The notes: generated from the sequence alone by a model not told the origin. 64,000 nucleotides of DNA from Defluviicoccus sp046348835 (GCA_046348835.1 JAXMDM010000004.1:676645-740644), one strand, 5' to 3'; positions 8,932 to 18,527 are shown, counted from the first letter of the stretch. Translations and numbers: made by a program.

Positions 8932-9351
8932 ATGGGATTCGAACACACGGCCGAGGCATCGGGCTTGAGCGACTTAGCAGTAGGCAGGGCCTCTTCCTTC
9001 GATCAGGTGGCTCGCGCGGGCGAGCCGTTGCCGCCGGGAGATCAGCCGGCGTCGTCGGGCGCGGTCATCGAAGCCCTCCGAACGGTCTATGATCCGGAGA
9101 TCCCGGTCAACATCTATGACCTCGGCCTCATCTATACCCTCGATATAGCGGAGGATGGCAGCGTCGCCGTCGACATGACCCTGACCGCGCCGGCTTGTCC
9201 GGTCGCCGGCGAACTGCCGATGCAGGTGGCAGAAGCCGTGTCCGAGGTGGACGGGATCGGCGAAGTCAGCGTTCGGTTGGTATGGGATCCGCCATGGTCG
9301 ACCGAACTCATGTCCGAGGACGCAAAAATGGCCCTGGGCATGTTCTCCTAG
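8932..9351 (+). CDS. sufT: SUF-associated MIP18/DUF59 protein SufT
   Basis: 139 residues: a ~35-residue unconserved lead, then a MIP18/DUF59 domain with VYDPEIPVNIYDLGLIY, LTAPACPVAGELP (conserved Cys) and WDPPWSTELMSEDAKMALG. SufT family members help mature Fe-S proteins, especially under high demand. It is the last gene of the suf operon, 13 bp after sufU, preceded by an ACGGAGCAGG ribosome site that decides the ATG at 8932. An upstream in-frame start at 8782 is inside sufU. Confidence 0.94.
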   Translation: MGFEHTAEASGLSDLAVGRASSFDQVARAGEPLPPGDQPASSGAVIEALRTVYDPEIPVNIYDLGLIYTLDIAEDGSVAVDMTLTAPACPVAGELPMQVAEAVSEVDGIGEVSVRLVWDPPWSTELMSEDAKMALGMFS

Positions 9352-9690
9352 GAGCGTGGTGACGATCTAACGTCATGCGCCAGGGACATGGCCGCCCCGC
9401 CTTTTTTTGATAGGTGCTTTTTCTCCGGCTCATCATCGCTGACAATGTCGCGCGGCAACCTGCTTTCCTGACAAGAATTCCCTGATTGGGGTTAAATGGC
9501 ACTTTTTACGCTTTAGTTCTGCGAATCACTCGTTCTCGCGAGTCTGGTTTATGGCTCGTTTGAGACAAAAACTTCCTTATGATACGTTAAGAACGGTCGG
9601 TTTATTCGAGACTGCTGTTCGCGCATTTTGTGAATCCCGGCCAAGCCGCCGTTGCGGCTTTGCGCGACCTGATGACATTGGGCGCGGCTT
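9352..9690. other. Intergenic stretch between the suf operon and the giant gene
   Basis: 339 bp with no convincing gene. A run of seven T at 9404-9410 follows GGCCGCCCCGCC, but I cannot draw a clear stem before it, so I do not call a terminator. A small ORF from 9551 reads into the giant gene in another frame and looks like a shadow. The second half is AT-richer than its surroundings and presumably carries the giant gene's promoter; no box is clear enough to name. Confidence 0.5.
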
Positions 9691-12600
9691 ATGGCCTCGG
9701 GAAAAGGCTCCGGATTGGTGGGGCCGGAAATGGCGAACGCGAAAGTGGCAGGTCCGGCACTCGCCGTGGCTCCGTCTTCCCCGGACGAAGGGTGGGCTTC
9801 CGTCGCCGACCTGCGAGGCACGGTCGTCGTTGCCGGCTACGGTCAGCTTCGCCTGGCGCAGCGAGACGATGTCATCCACCCGAGCGATGCTGTGGTGGTC
9901 GGTCCCGACAGCGCGCTGGAGCTGCGGCTTCCCGACGGTGGGCGACTGGTCCTAGCCGGCGGCACCCGGTTGCAACTGGCCGAAAGCGCCGAGCCGCGGT
10001 TCGTGCTGACGGAAGGAATGCTGGTTGTTCAGCCGGCCGACCGCGGAGACGGTTCTGTCCTCGTTCAAACGCCCCACACCCTTCTTCATATCGGGGCTCC
10101 GGTTGTCGCCTCCAGTTCATCCGCCGACGGCGACCACATCATTCGCCTCGCGGCGACGGAAAGGAGCCACGACGACGCGGGCGGGCACGTCTTCGTCGAA
10201 ACGACGGGGGATAACCCAGTCCCGGTGGCGTTGAGCGACCCGCGCGATCACCTGCACGTCGACGTCAATGGTGCGATCCAGACGGCCGACCACCTCGGCG
10301 AGGACGATCCTCGCCTTGCTGCGGCGGATCAACTCGCTCTGCTTCACGAACTGGATGTCCGCGATCCGACCAACATTCCGACCGACCTCGACACCTCGGC
10401 CGGGGGTGACCTTTCCGCGGTCGGACCGATTGTCGTCACCGCCCCGGTGGCCGCTTTCGATCTCTCCCCGGAGCCGGCGCCGCTGGCCGAGGCGGCCCTT
10501 GGCGATGTCGCGTCGCAGGGGGCAAGCGGGGTCGAAACCCGGTCGCATCTGGCGGATGTGCTGTTCTCGTCGTCTGGAGAAGAGGATCTATCAGAGTCCG
10601 GGATCGTGTTCCTCCAGCTGGGCTCCGAACAGTCGACCGATCATCTGCTTACGGCCTGGGATCCGGGGCGGACCTGGAAGGCCCTCGGCTCGGCGGTCGA
10701 GCCGCTGGGCAACGTCGAGTTGGATTGGGCTTCGTTTCGTCAAATCCTGTCACGCGACGGGCCTATGGCGCAACTCGACGCGGGCAACGCTTCCGTTTCG
10801 GAGATCGAGCAGCTCCTGGGGCTCAGCGCCGGCCGACTGGACAACCTCAGCGACACCTCCGTTCCGGTGGGCGGCTCCGCCATGCGGTGTCTCGATACGA
10901 TCCACCTGGAAGCCGGCCAGTCCGTCTGGTTCGACGTCTTTTTCGATCCCCCGACCGATGCCAACGCGTTCGGATCGCAGCCGATCAATGACTTCGCGGT
11001 GATCACTGTCGGCACCGGCGGCAAGACAACGGCGGTCGAATTCGCCGATGCCTTGTCGGTCGGTGGGGCGGGCGCATCGGGGTGGAAATCGCTCTGCTAT
11101 ACCGCCGGCACTGCCGGCGACTATGTTTTCGGCTTCGCCGTCCTCAACGACGGCTACGATGGAGGACCATCGCGGCTGTACGTCGATAACGTCCGCAGCG
11201 CCGACTCGTCCGGGGCCACCCTCGCCTACACGGGAGGGGAGACGGACGAACTCGGCGGATCGCTGCGGATCCTGGCAGCGGCGCCCTCGGCCAATCCCGA
11301 CGAATTCAGCGTCTTGGCCGATCAGCCGCTGGCCCTGGACATTCTTGCCAACGATGCCGACCCTGATCCGTTCGATGCCATTCGCCTGGTCGGGATCGAC
11401 AACGCCGGAACGCGAGGATCGGTTCACCTGGGCAGCGGCCAGCTCCCCGTCTACTTTGCCGACGGCAAGTTCGACATGCTTTCCGCCGGACAGGTGGCGA
11501 CCGACACCTTCCGCTACGTCATCGACGGCGGCAACGGCGTGCAGGCGACCGGAACGGTTACCGTTCACGTCATCGGCGTCAATGATGCGCCCGTTGCCCG
11601 CACCGACTGGTCGGCCGCAACGGAGAACGGCGACGTCGTTCTTATCACCGCCCTCGCCAATGACGACGACATCGATCTCGATGACGATCCGTCGACGCTG
11701 CGGATCGTCTCGGCGCAGTCGGCCCATGGCGCCATGACGTTGGTGCCGGGGGTCGCCGGAATGGGTTTCTATTATCAGTCCGGTGCCGCGTTCGAATGGC
11801 TGGCGGCGGGTGAAACGGCGGTTGATGAGGTCACCTACACCGTCGTCGACGGTCACGGTGCCGCGTCGACCGGCGTCGTCTACGTTACCGTGCACGGGAC
11901 CAACGATGCCCCGGTCGCCGCCAACGATACGGCGACGGGGGACGAGGATGCGCCGGTCCTCATCGCCGCCACTTCCAACGATCGGGATCCGGACACCAGC
12001 GATACCCTGCGGGTCGCCACGGTCAACGGCGTGGCGCTCGCCCCCGGCTCCTTTGTTGCCCTACCGTCGGGCGCGATGGTGTCGATCGCTGCCGATGGCC
12101 GGCTGCGATACGATCCGACCGGGCACTTCGACCACCTCGCCGACGGACAGTCCGCCGTCGACGGATTCGCCTATGCGGTCACCGACGGGCATGGCGGGTT
12201 TGCCGAAGCCTGGGTCTCGGTCACCGTGACCGGCCGCAACGACGCTCCCCAGCCCATCGCCGACGCCCTATTGGTCGATGAGGACAGCCGGGGACTGAGC
12301 CTCAAGGTATCCACCCTTCTCGCCAATGACGCGGATCCGGACTTCGGCGACCAGGTGCGGGTCATCAACGTCTCCGGGCCGGGCGTGACCTTCGCCGGTT
12401 CGACCTTCTCTTATGATCCGGGCACGCGGTTTCAGTACCTCAATGCGGGCGAGACCGCGACCGAGCGTCTTCACTACACCATAGCCGACGCCGCCGGGGC
12501 GACCGCCGACGGGGAGATCCTCATGACCATCGAGGGGCGTAACGACGCCCCGGTCGCCCGACCCGACACCCTCGGCACGGTGGAAGAGCGGCAGGCGCTG

Positions 12601-15600
12601 AGCTTCGACGTCCTCTCCAACGATACCGATCCCGACCGCGGCGACACCGTTCACGTGGTCGCGGTCGAGGGTCAGTCGATCCTGCCGGGCGGCACCGTCG
12701 TCCTCGCTTCCGGGGCGAAGGTGACGCTCCAACTGGATGGGCGCCTCGCTTACGATCCGACCGCAGCGTTCACCCAACTGGGTTTCCAGCAACACGCCGA
12801 CGAGACGTTCCGCTACACCGTCTCCGATCGGTCCGGTGCCACCGCCGAAGCCACCGTCAGTATGGTGATCAGCGGCGTCAACGATGCGCCGATCGCCACG
12901 GACGACGTGGCGGCGGCCATCGATCAGAGAGGCAAGGCGACGGTTGCGCTCCTCGCCAACGATCGCGATCCGGACGCCGGCGATTGGCTGCAGATCGTTG
13001 CCGTCAACGGAGAGAGCATTACCGTCGGCAGGCCGCTCGTCCTGGCGTCCGGTGCCATCGTCCTGATGAAGCCGGGTGGAGAGTTGGAATACTCACCCAA
13101 CGGGCGGTTCGACTACCTTTCCGCCGGGGAGACCGCGGTCGATGCCGTCACCTACACGGTCCGCGATCAACTCGGCGCCGAATCGACCGCCATCGTCCGG
13201 TTTACCGTCGTCGGTCAATCCGACCGCCCGGTTGCCGTGGCCGATTCCCATTACGGAACCGATGAGGATCACGTCCTCAGCTTCGATGCCGCCAACGGCG
13301 TGCTCGCCAATGATTACGATCCCGATACCGCCGACGGTCGGCGCCTGCTTGTGAGCCGGGTCGAAGGCAGCGCCGCAAACGTGGGGAACCTGATCATCCT
13401 CGCTTCCGGGGCGGGGTTGGTCCTCAATGCCGACGGAAGTTTCACCTACGACCCGCGCCAGGCGTTCGACGGTCTGGATCCGTTCACCCATCCCCGCGAC
13501 AGCTTTACCTATACGGTGAGCGATCCGCAGGGACACGAGAGCTCGACGACGGTCACGATCTCCATCGCCGGGCGCAACGATCCGCCCGTGGCCCGGCCGG
13601 ATGCGGGAATCACCGACGCCGATGCGCAGCTAAGGCTTCATGTGGTCGCCAACGATAGTGATCCGGAGCAGGCTTCGCTGCGGGTCATCGCCATCGATGA
13701 CGCCCACAAGGACTTCGTCCGCATCAATCCGGACGGAACCCTCACTTACGATCCGGCCGGGCGCTTCGATTTCCTCGCCCGCGGCGAGACGGCCACCGAT
13801 ACCTTCTATTACACCATCGACGACGGGCTCGGCGGCCGGGCTTCATCGCAGGTTACGGTGACCGTGCACGGGACGGGGGAGGCGAGCAGCCGGCAGACGA
13901 TCGTCGAAAGCTTCGAGGTGCCGGACGGCAGTGGGTTCGTCGCCGGCTGGGGCCGGCTGCCGGGCGCCTCGGCATCGGCTGTCAGCCTCTTTTCCGGCTC
14001 CTTACCGGGGTTCGAGGCTTATCGTCCGTCGCATCTGGACCAGGGGGTCAGCATGCTGGCGCTGGGCTCGTCCGGTCACGGCAACAGCGCGATCGAACAG
14101 TACTTAAGCCTGCCGGCCGATGCCCTCCCTGCCGATACCGGTCGCCACTCCCATCAGACGGGCGACGGATCCGACGCTTCGGCAGCCAGTGCCATCAAGA
14201 CCACCGTGCGCTTCGGTGCCGCCGACCTCAACGCCGAAGGCAAGCTGCTGATTGGCTTCGACTGGAACTTCCTGTCGGCGGAACAGGTGGCTGCCAACAG
14301 CCCCGGGACCAATGACTTCGCCGTCTTCACCGTCTCGAGCGGTGCCGGCGGGCACTCGGTGGTGCTGGTCCTGTCGGATTCCCGGGAAACCGGGCTCGGC
14401 GCCTCCGGCTGGCGCACGTCGGTCTACGACCTCACGGCGGTCTTCCGCGACGACCTTCTGGCGGGGCGCGAACTGACCCTTGGCTTTGCCGTCCTTAACG
14501 ACGGGGACGATCTAAGGCCTTCGTCGTTGCTGATCGACAATGTCCGCCTGAATGCCTCGCCGACGGACGCCGATCTGGTCGGCACGGACGCGGATGGGAC
14601 CTTCCAGACCTGGCGGCATCGACCCGTGCCCGTCGACGACCAGCTTTCCGGGCCGACCGATGCGGCAACCGGGCTCGTGCTCGACCCGGCGACATTGCTG
14701 GCGAACGACCAGGCCTCGCCCGGCGCCGACCGGCTCAGCCTGGTGGGTGTCGATGGCGACGGTACCCGCGGCCGGGTCGCCTTCGACGGCAGCCGTATCA
14801 CCTATGACCCGCACGGCGCCTTCGCCGGTCTGGCGGAGGGTGAGACCGCCACCGACCATTTCCGCTATCGGGTCGGCGATGCCAACGGCGGCGAGGCGAG
14901 CGCCACGGTGTCGCTCACCGTGCTCGGGATCAACGATCCGCCACAGGCTCATTCCGATCAGTTCGCCGTCGGCGCCGACTCACACGACAGTGTCTTCGAT
15001 GTCCTCGCCAACGATGATGACGCCGACAGTGACGATGATGCGTCCACCTTGAGGATCATCGATGCGCGATCGGCATCGGGTGCTCAGGTGAGCTTCGACG
15101 GCTTCGCCGGCGGCAAGCTCTATTACGACGCGTCCTCCCTTTCCGCCTACAAGGCGCTCGGCGCCGGGGAGACGGCAACCGATACGATCACCTATACGAT
15201 TGCCGATCGCTGGTTCGGTACTCCCGGACATGCGGCGGATACGACGACCGGGAGCGGCCAGGTGGTCGTCACCATCCAGGGCGTCAACGACCTTCCGGTG
15301 GCGCTGGACGACCGTGCGGCGACGGACGAGGATTCACCTTTCTATATCGCCGCGCTGGCCAACGACACCGATCCGGACCGCAACGACCGGCTGCAAGTCG
15401 TGCGGGTGAACGGGCAGGCGTTGAGCTTCGGCAACCCGGTGGTCCTCGCCTCCGGTGCCCTCGTCGGTCTCAGTCTGGACGGGCGCCTGCGCTACGATCC
15501 GACCGTTGCTTTCGCCCACCTGCCCGGCGGGGAACATGCCGCCGACAGCTTCACCTACACCGTCTCCGACGGACACGGAGGCCTGTCCGACGCGACCATT

Positions 15601-16950
15601 TCCCTCATCGTGACAGGTCTTAACGATACGCCGGTGGCCAATCAGGACGCGGTCGGCGTCGATGAAGATCACGCCGTGTCGTTCTCTTCGGCCGCGCTGG
15701 CGGCCAACGACTTCGACGTGGACAGCGGCGATTCACTCCACGTCGTCTCCGTCACCGGTCCGGGGGTCACCTTCGACGGGACAACCGTGACCTACGACCC
15801 CGGCTCGCGCTTTCAGCACCTGGGAGCGGGCGAACACGGCATAGAGCGGCTGCTCTACACGGTGGCGGATCGGGCGGGCGCGGTCGCCCAGGCGGAAGTG
15901 ACCGTAACCGTGGACGGACGCAACGACGCCCCGCTGGCCGTCGGCGATGCCGGCAGCGTGCGCGAAAATCAGGTGCTGCATCTGTCGCCCCTCGCCAACG
16001 ACTACGATCCCGACACTTCGGACCAGGGCCACCTGCACCTCGCCGGAATCGATAGCAGCCGCACCATCGGTGTGGTCACGGCGAACGCCGATGGCACGGT
16101 GACCTACGATCCGGCCGGGCACTTCGACTACCTGAACTGGGGGCAGGTCGCCTACGATCAGTTCGACTATTGGGTCTCCGATCCGCAGGGGGGAGGCAGC
16201 CACGGCACCGCCACCGTCACCATTTACGGTCGGAACAACCTTGAGCAGATCGTCCAGAGTTTCGAGCCGCCCATGTCCTGGCTACCGCCGCCCAACGGAG
16301 GTGCGGAGCGCTCGACGACGCTGGTGCAGACGACAAGCTCCTACCAGGAGCTGGATGGCCACCACGGCACCTATGCTCCGACCGACGGGTCCCAGATGGT
16401 CATGCTCGAAGCGCGGGGAACGCTCCCGGGCAACCTGGAATCCTTCCTCGGCCTGGCCAGCGGGTCGTTGGCGAGCGACTTCGCGGATGTCGACGGTACG
16501 CGTCCGTCCACAGGTTCGGCGATCAAGGTGTATCTGAATGTTCAGGCCGGCGACGAGATCTCGTTCGACTGGCTGTTCGATGCCCGCGACCGTGCCACCG
16601 CGCCCAGCGACGGTAATCAGGACAACGATTTCGCCTTGCTGACGGTGACCGATGCGAGCGGAGTCCACAGCTATAAGCTCAGCGACGTGAGACAAACGGG
16701 AGACGGCGGCTCGAGCGGCTGGCAGACGTCGGTGTACACGGCACAGTCGGCAGGATCGGTCACCATCGGATTGGCCAGCGTCAACGACCGCGCCGGGGAG
16801 GCCGGCAATCTGTCGGCGACGGAAAACTCGGTGCTTCTTGCCGATAACTTCCGGTTGAACCGCGACTTCGACGAAAGCTACCAGCTGGTCCGGCTTGAAA
16901 CCGACGGACGCCTGGAAACCCTCCACCATACCTCCGCTTCGCACGCCTGA
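9691..16950 (+). CDS. Giant modular protein: FecR-like domain, jelly-roll-like modules and tandem cadherin/VCBS-like repeats
   Basis: 2419 residues with no Sec signal peptide or membrane segment. Order: FecR-like domain (about residues 38-140; VADLRGTVVVAG, DSALELRLPDGG); module J1 (~343-512); eight Ig/cadherin-like repeats (~533-1396) with LANDxDPDxxD, LxYDP and FxYTVxDxxGG motifs and NDAPVA links; module J2 (~1404-1625); five more repeats (~1644-2182); module J3 (~2184-2390). Such architectures occur in large surface adhesins and type I-secreted proteins, and the Asp-rich motifs suggest calcium binding. No RTX nonapeptides and no transporter genes are seen nearby. The start is uncertain: an in-frame stop at 9673 limits it to 9691 or later (ATG 9730 is an alternative). 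Function is unknown; adhesion or matrix structure is inferred. Confidence 0.85.
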   Translation: MASGKGSGLVGPEMANAKVAGPALAVAPSSPDEGWASVADLRGTVVVAGYGQLRLAQRDDVIHPSDAVVVGPDSALELRLPDGGRLVLAGGTRLQLAESAEPRFVLTEGMLVVQPADRGDGSVLVQTPHTLLHIGAPVVASSSSADGDHIIRLAATERSHDDAGGHVFVETTGDNPVPVALSDPRDHLHVDVNGAIQTADHLGEDDPRLAAADQLALLHELDVRDPTNIPTDLDTSAGGDLSAVGPIVVTAPVAAFDLSPEPAPLAEAALGDVASQGASGVETRSHLADVLFSSSGEEDLSESGIVFLQLGSEQSTDHLLTAWDPGRTWKALGSAVEPLGNVELDWASFRQILSRDGPMAQLDAGNASVSEIEQLLGLSAGRLDNLSDTSVPVGGSAMRCLDTIHLEAGQSVWFDVFFDPPTDANAFGSQPINDFAVITVGTGGKTTAVEFADALSVGGAGASGWKSLCYTAGTAGDYVFGFAVLNDGYDGGPSRLYVDNVRSADSSGATLAYTGGETDELGGSLRILAAAPSANPDEFSVLADQPLALDILANDADPDPFDAIRLVGIDNAGTRGSVHLGSGQLPVYFADGKFDMLSAGQVATDTFRYVIDGGNGVQATGTVTVHVIGVNDAPVARTDWSAATENGDVVLITALANDDDIDLDDDPSTLRIVSAQSAHGAMTLVPGVAGMGFYYQSGAAFEWLAAGETAVDEVTYTVVDGHGAASTGVVYVTVHGTNDAPVAANDTATGDEDAPVLIAATSNDRDPDTSDTLRVATVNGVALAPGSFVALPSGAMVSIAADGRLRYDPTGHFDHLADGQSAVDGFAYAVTDGHGGFAEAWVSVTVTGRNDAPQPIADALLVDEDSRGLSLKVSTLLANDADPDFGDQVRVINVSGPGVTFAGSTFSYDPGTRFQYLNAGETATERLHYTIADAAGATADGEILMTIEGRNDAPVARPDTLGTVEERQALSFDVLSNDTDPDRGDTVHVVAVEGQSILPGGTVVLASGAKVTLQLDGRLAYDPTAAFTQLGFQQHADETFRYTVSDRSGATAEATVSMVISGVNDAPIATDDVAAAIDQRGKATVALLANDRDPDAGDWLQIVAVNGESITVGRPLVLASGAIVLMKPGGELEYSPNGRFDYLSAGETAVDAVTYTVRDQLGAESTAIVRFTVVGQSDRPVAVADSHYGTDEDHVLSFDAANGVLANDYDPDTADGRRLLVSRVEGSAANVGNLIILASGAGLVLNADGSFTYDPRQAFDGLDPFTHPRDSFTYTVSDPQGHESSTTVTISIAGRNDPPVARPDAGITDADAQLRLHVVANDSDPEQASLRVIAIDDAHKDFVRINPDGTLTYDPAGRFDFLARGETATDTFYYTIDDGLGGRASSQVTVTVHGTGEASSRQTIVESFEVPDGSGFVAGWGRLPGASASAVSLFSGSLPGFEAYRPSHLDQGVSMLALGSSGHGNSAIEQYLSLPADALPADTGRHSHQTGDGSDASAASAIKTTVRFGAADLNAEGKLLIGFDWNFLSAEQVAANSPGTNDFAVFTVSSGAGGHSVVLVLSDSRETGLGASGWRTSVYDLTAVFRDDLLAGRELTLGFAVLNDGDDLRPSSLLIDNVRLNASPTDADLVGTDADGTFQTWRHRPVPVDDQLSGPTDAATGLVLDPATLLANDQASPGADRLSLVGVDGDGTRGRVAFDGSRITYDPHGAFAGLAEGETATDHFRYRVGDANGGEASATVSLTVLGINDPPQAHSDQFAVGADSHDSVFDVLANDDDADSDDDASTLRIIDARSASGAQVSFDGFAGGKLYYDASSLSAYKALGAGETATDTITYTIADRWFGTPGHAADTTTGSGQVVVTIQGVNDLPVALDDRAATDEDSPFYIAALANDTDPDRNDRLQVVRVNGQALSFGNPVVLASGALVGLSLDGRLRYDPTVAFAHLPGGEHAADSFTYTVSDGHGGLSDATISLIVTGLNDTPVANQDAVGVDEDHAVSFSSAALAANDFDVDSGDSLHVVSVTGPGVTFDGTTVTYDPGSRFQHLGAGEHGIERLLYTVADRAGAVAQAEVTVTVDGRNDAPLAVGDAGSVRENQVLHLSPLANDYDPDTSDQGHLHLAGIDSSRTIGVVTANADGTVTYDPAGHFDYLNWGQVAYDQFDYWVSDPQGGGSHGTATVTIYGRNNLEQIVQSFEPPMSWLPPPNGGAERSTTLVQTTSSYQELDGHHGTYAPTDGSQMVMLEARGTLPGNLESFLGLASGSLASDFADVDGTRPSTGSAIKVYLNVQAGDEISFDWLFDARDRATAPSDGNQDNDFALLTVTDASGVHSYKLSDVRQTGDGGSSGWQTSVYTAQSAGSVTIGLASVNDRAGEAGNLSATENSVLLADNFRLNRDFDESYQLVRLETDGRLETLHHTSASHA
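11287..13878 (+). repeat. First array of eight coding cadherin/VCBS-like repeats (R1-R8)
   Basis: Eight diverged units of about 95-120 codons with boundaries near 11287, 11601, 11926, 12256, 12556, 12898, 13231 and 13594. Units share a start with an Asp-rich LANDxDPD motif, a central LxYDP strand, then YTVxDxxG and a final xGxNDAPVA linker. They are diverged at the DNA level, so recent slippage is not evident. Confidence 0.85.
14620..16235 (+). repeat. Second array of five coding repeats, ordered like the first array
   Basis: Five units starting near 14620, 14943, 15303, 15639 and 15939. In order they match R1, R2, R3, R4 and R8 of the first array better than each other. For example, unit 2 shares DDDASTLRI with R2's DDDPSTLRI, and unit 4 shares SVTGPGVTFDGTTVTYDPGSRF with R4's NVSGPGVTFAGSTFSYDPGTRF. 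Confidence 0.75.
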
Positions 16951-17160
16951 TCAGCGAGCGCCCGATGGTGATGGGCGTGCATCCCCTCGCTTGCGCGCTG
17001 AACGAAATCGTGCATCCCTGACGGGCGGCGCTGGTCCATTTTCCGGACGTCACCCCCCGCCTCTGCGAACGCGGCGGCTGGTTCGCACCTGGGCGAGCGG
17101 ACGGTAGAGGAGCGACGCGAGCGGAATCGCGGGTTACCGCGTTGGCTGTGTGTCTAAAGG

Positions 17161-18510
17161 ATGCGATTCGAATTGAAGAAGCGATGCGCGCTGATCTTGT
17201 TGGCGGTGAGCGTTGTAGTTAGCGGTTGTGGGGATAACGACGGATTCTTCAGCCGCTTCCTGCTCAAATCCAATAAGGTCATTGTCGAACAGCGTCCCGA
17301 TCCCGCTTACGAGGAGCTGTTTCCCTTCTACGTTGACCTCTGCACGATCAGCCAGTTCCGCCGCAGGAATGGACGCCAGGGCAACCCGTTCGGGCACGCG
17401 CTGTTCTATATCAAGGGCGCCTGCAAGGACGAGAACGCCGCCTTCCCACAGCTCAGGCGCTGCCGGAGCGTGGCGACCTCCCTGGACGATCCGGAACACG
17501 GGGCCGGGGTCAGCGTCGGCCGGTGGTTCCGCAACGTCAACTGGATCGCCGTGCCCGGTTACAAGCTCGTCTTTCCGGGGAACCTCGAGCCGGGGCAACG
17601 GCTGACGCAAGAGCATTTCGATGCCACCGTCCGCGAAGCCATCGCCAAAGGTGTCTATGACGGGGTCGAGCTTCACGACGGCTGGACGCGAGGGCAAAAC
17701 CGCAGCCTCGAAGATTTCGTTGCCAACCATTCGATTGCGGCCGACTTCGCAGTACAATTCGCCCGCAATGTGTTCTGCGCGCGCGTGCCGGTCACCGAGC
17801 CCGTATTGGACGAAATCATCAGTTTCCTCAACGACAAGAACCGTGAATACGCCACCGGGAAGGCCAATTACAATTGGAATGTCCTGGCCGACAACTGCGT
17901 GCACACTGTCCGCAATGCCCTCGCCGCCGCCAATGTCTGGTCGCCGCTCTCGGTGCGCGACACCAAGCTCATGCATCTGTTTAACTTGGCCGTCCCCGCC
18001 AACCAGTTCGTCAACCTGGCGATGTTAACCACGGGAGGGCCGCTCGCGGACTATCAGGAGGTCCAAGACGATGGTCCGTCGCGCGACGCGCTGCACGATT
18101 TCAGATGGCTGCCCACCCGACATGGGGCACTTCTGAAGACGCTGCCGGTGCACGAGCTGAACGATATTTACGACACCCGCTTCAGGCTGTTCGCCGTCCA
18201 GAACCCATTCACCATGGGAAGATCGGCTGAGGCCGTCCGGCTGCTGTCGGATTCGCGGTTTGTCGACCTAGAAACCAATCTTCTTTACTTTCGCGACAAG
18301 TATCGTGCGATCCTGGCAGGTGAGGAGCTCATGATCGACCCGCTCGCCAGCGTACGCGGCACGCCTTATCGGCGGGTCGAGCGCGTGCACCTGGAATACA
18401 TCCAAGATCAGCTTAACGAGGTGGAAGCCATGCTCGGCCGGTTGTCGGAGTTGCGGGCCGCCCATCCCGAACCGGACGCGCCCGAGCCCGACAAAACAGG
18501 GGAGCGGTAG
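17161..18510 (+). CDS. Large lipoprotein of unknown function, possible permuted papain-like (DUF4105/Lnb-type) domain
   Basis: 449 residues. The signal peptide ends in VVSGC, giving a lipidated Cys23. Downstream, GNPFGHALFYIKG (His79) and ADNCVHTVRNAL (Cys246) recall the His-before-Cys order of permuted NlpC/P60 or DUF4105 proteins. That similarity is my inference from two short motifs. The C-terminal third is helical and charged. It starts 210 bp after the giant modular gene on the same strand, so a shared role at the cell surface is possible but unproven. The ATG at 17161 gives a compact lipoprotein signal, although the region upstream (TGTGTCTAAAGG) offers only an adjacent AAAGG. Confident gene and lipoprotein call, low confidence in fold. 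Confidence 0.75.
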   Translation: MRFELKKRCALILLAVSVVVSGCGDNDGFFSRFLLKSNKVIVEQRPDPAYEELFPFYVDLCTISQFRRRNGRQGNPFGHALFYIKGACKDENAAFPQLRRCRSVATSLDDPEHGAGVSVGRWFRNVNWIAVPGYKLVFPGNLEPGQRLTQEHFDATVREAIAKGVYDGVELHDGWTRGQNRSLEDFVANHSIAADFAVQFARNVFCARVPVTEPVLDEIISFLNDKNREYATGKANYNWNVLADNCVHTVRNALAAANVWSPLSVRDTKLMHLFNLAVPANQFVNLAMLTTGGPLADYQEVQDDGPSRDALHDFRWLPTRHGALLKTLPVHELNDIYDTRFRLFAVQNPFTMGRSAEAVRLLSDSRFVDLETNLLYFRDKYRAILAGEELMIDPLASVRGTPYRRVERVHLEYIQDQLNEVEAMLGRLSELRAAHPEPDAPEPDKTGER

Positions 18511-18527
18511 GATTCCCGCTCGCGCCC

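Noticed and set aside
9395..9412. Possible terminator at the T7 run after sufT
   Set aside because: No convincing stem precedes the T run by hand folding.
9551..9955. 134-codon plus-strand frame before and into the giant gene
   Set aside because: It overlaps the FecR-like coding part out of frame and has a Trp/Arg-rich random composition. The start lacks a ribosome site.
10750..11895. 381-codon minus-strand open frame inside the giant gene
   Set aside because: Long antisense frames are expected across GC-rich repeat DNA; no homology-like motifs and no ribosome site. Similar frames at 12268-12795 and 16282-16944 were rejected for the same reason.
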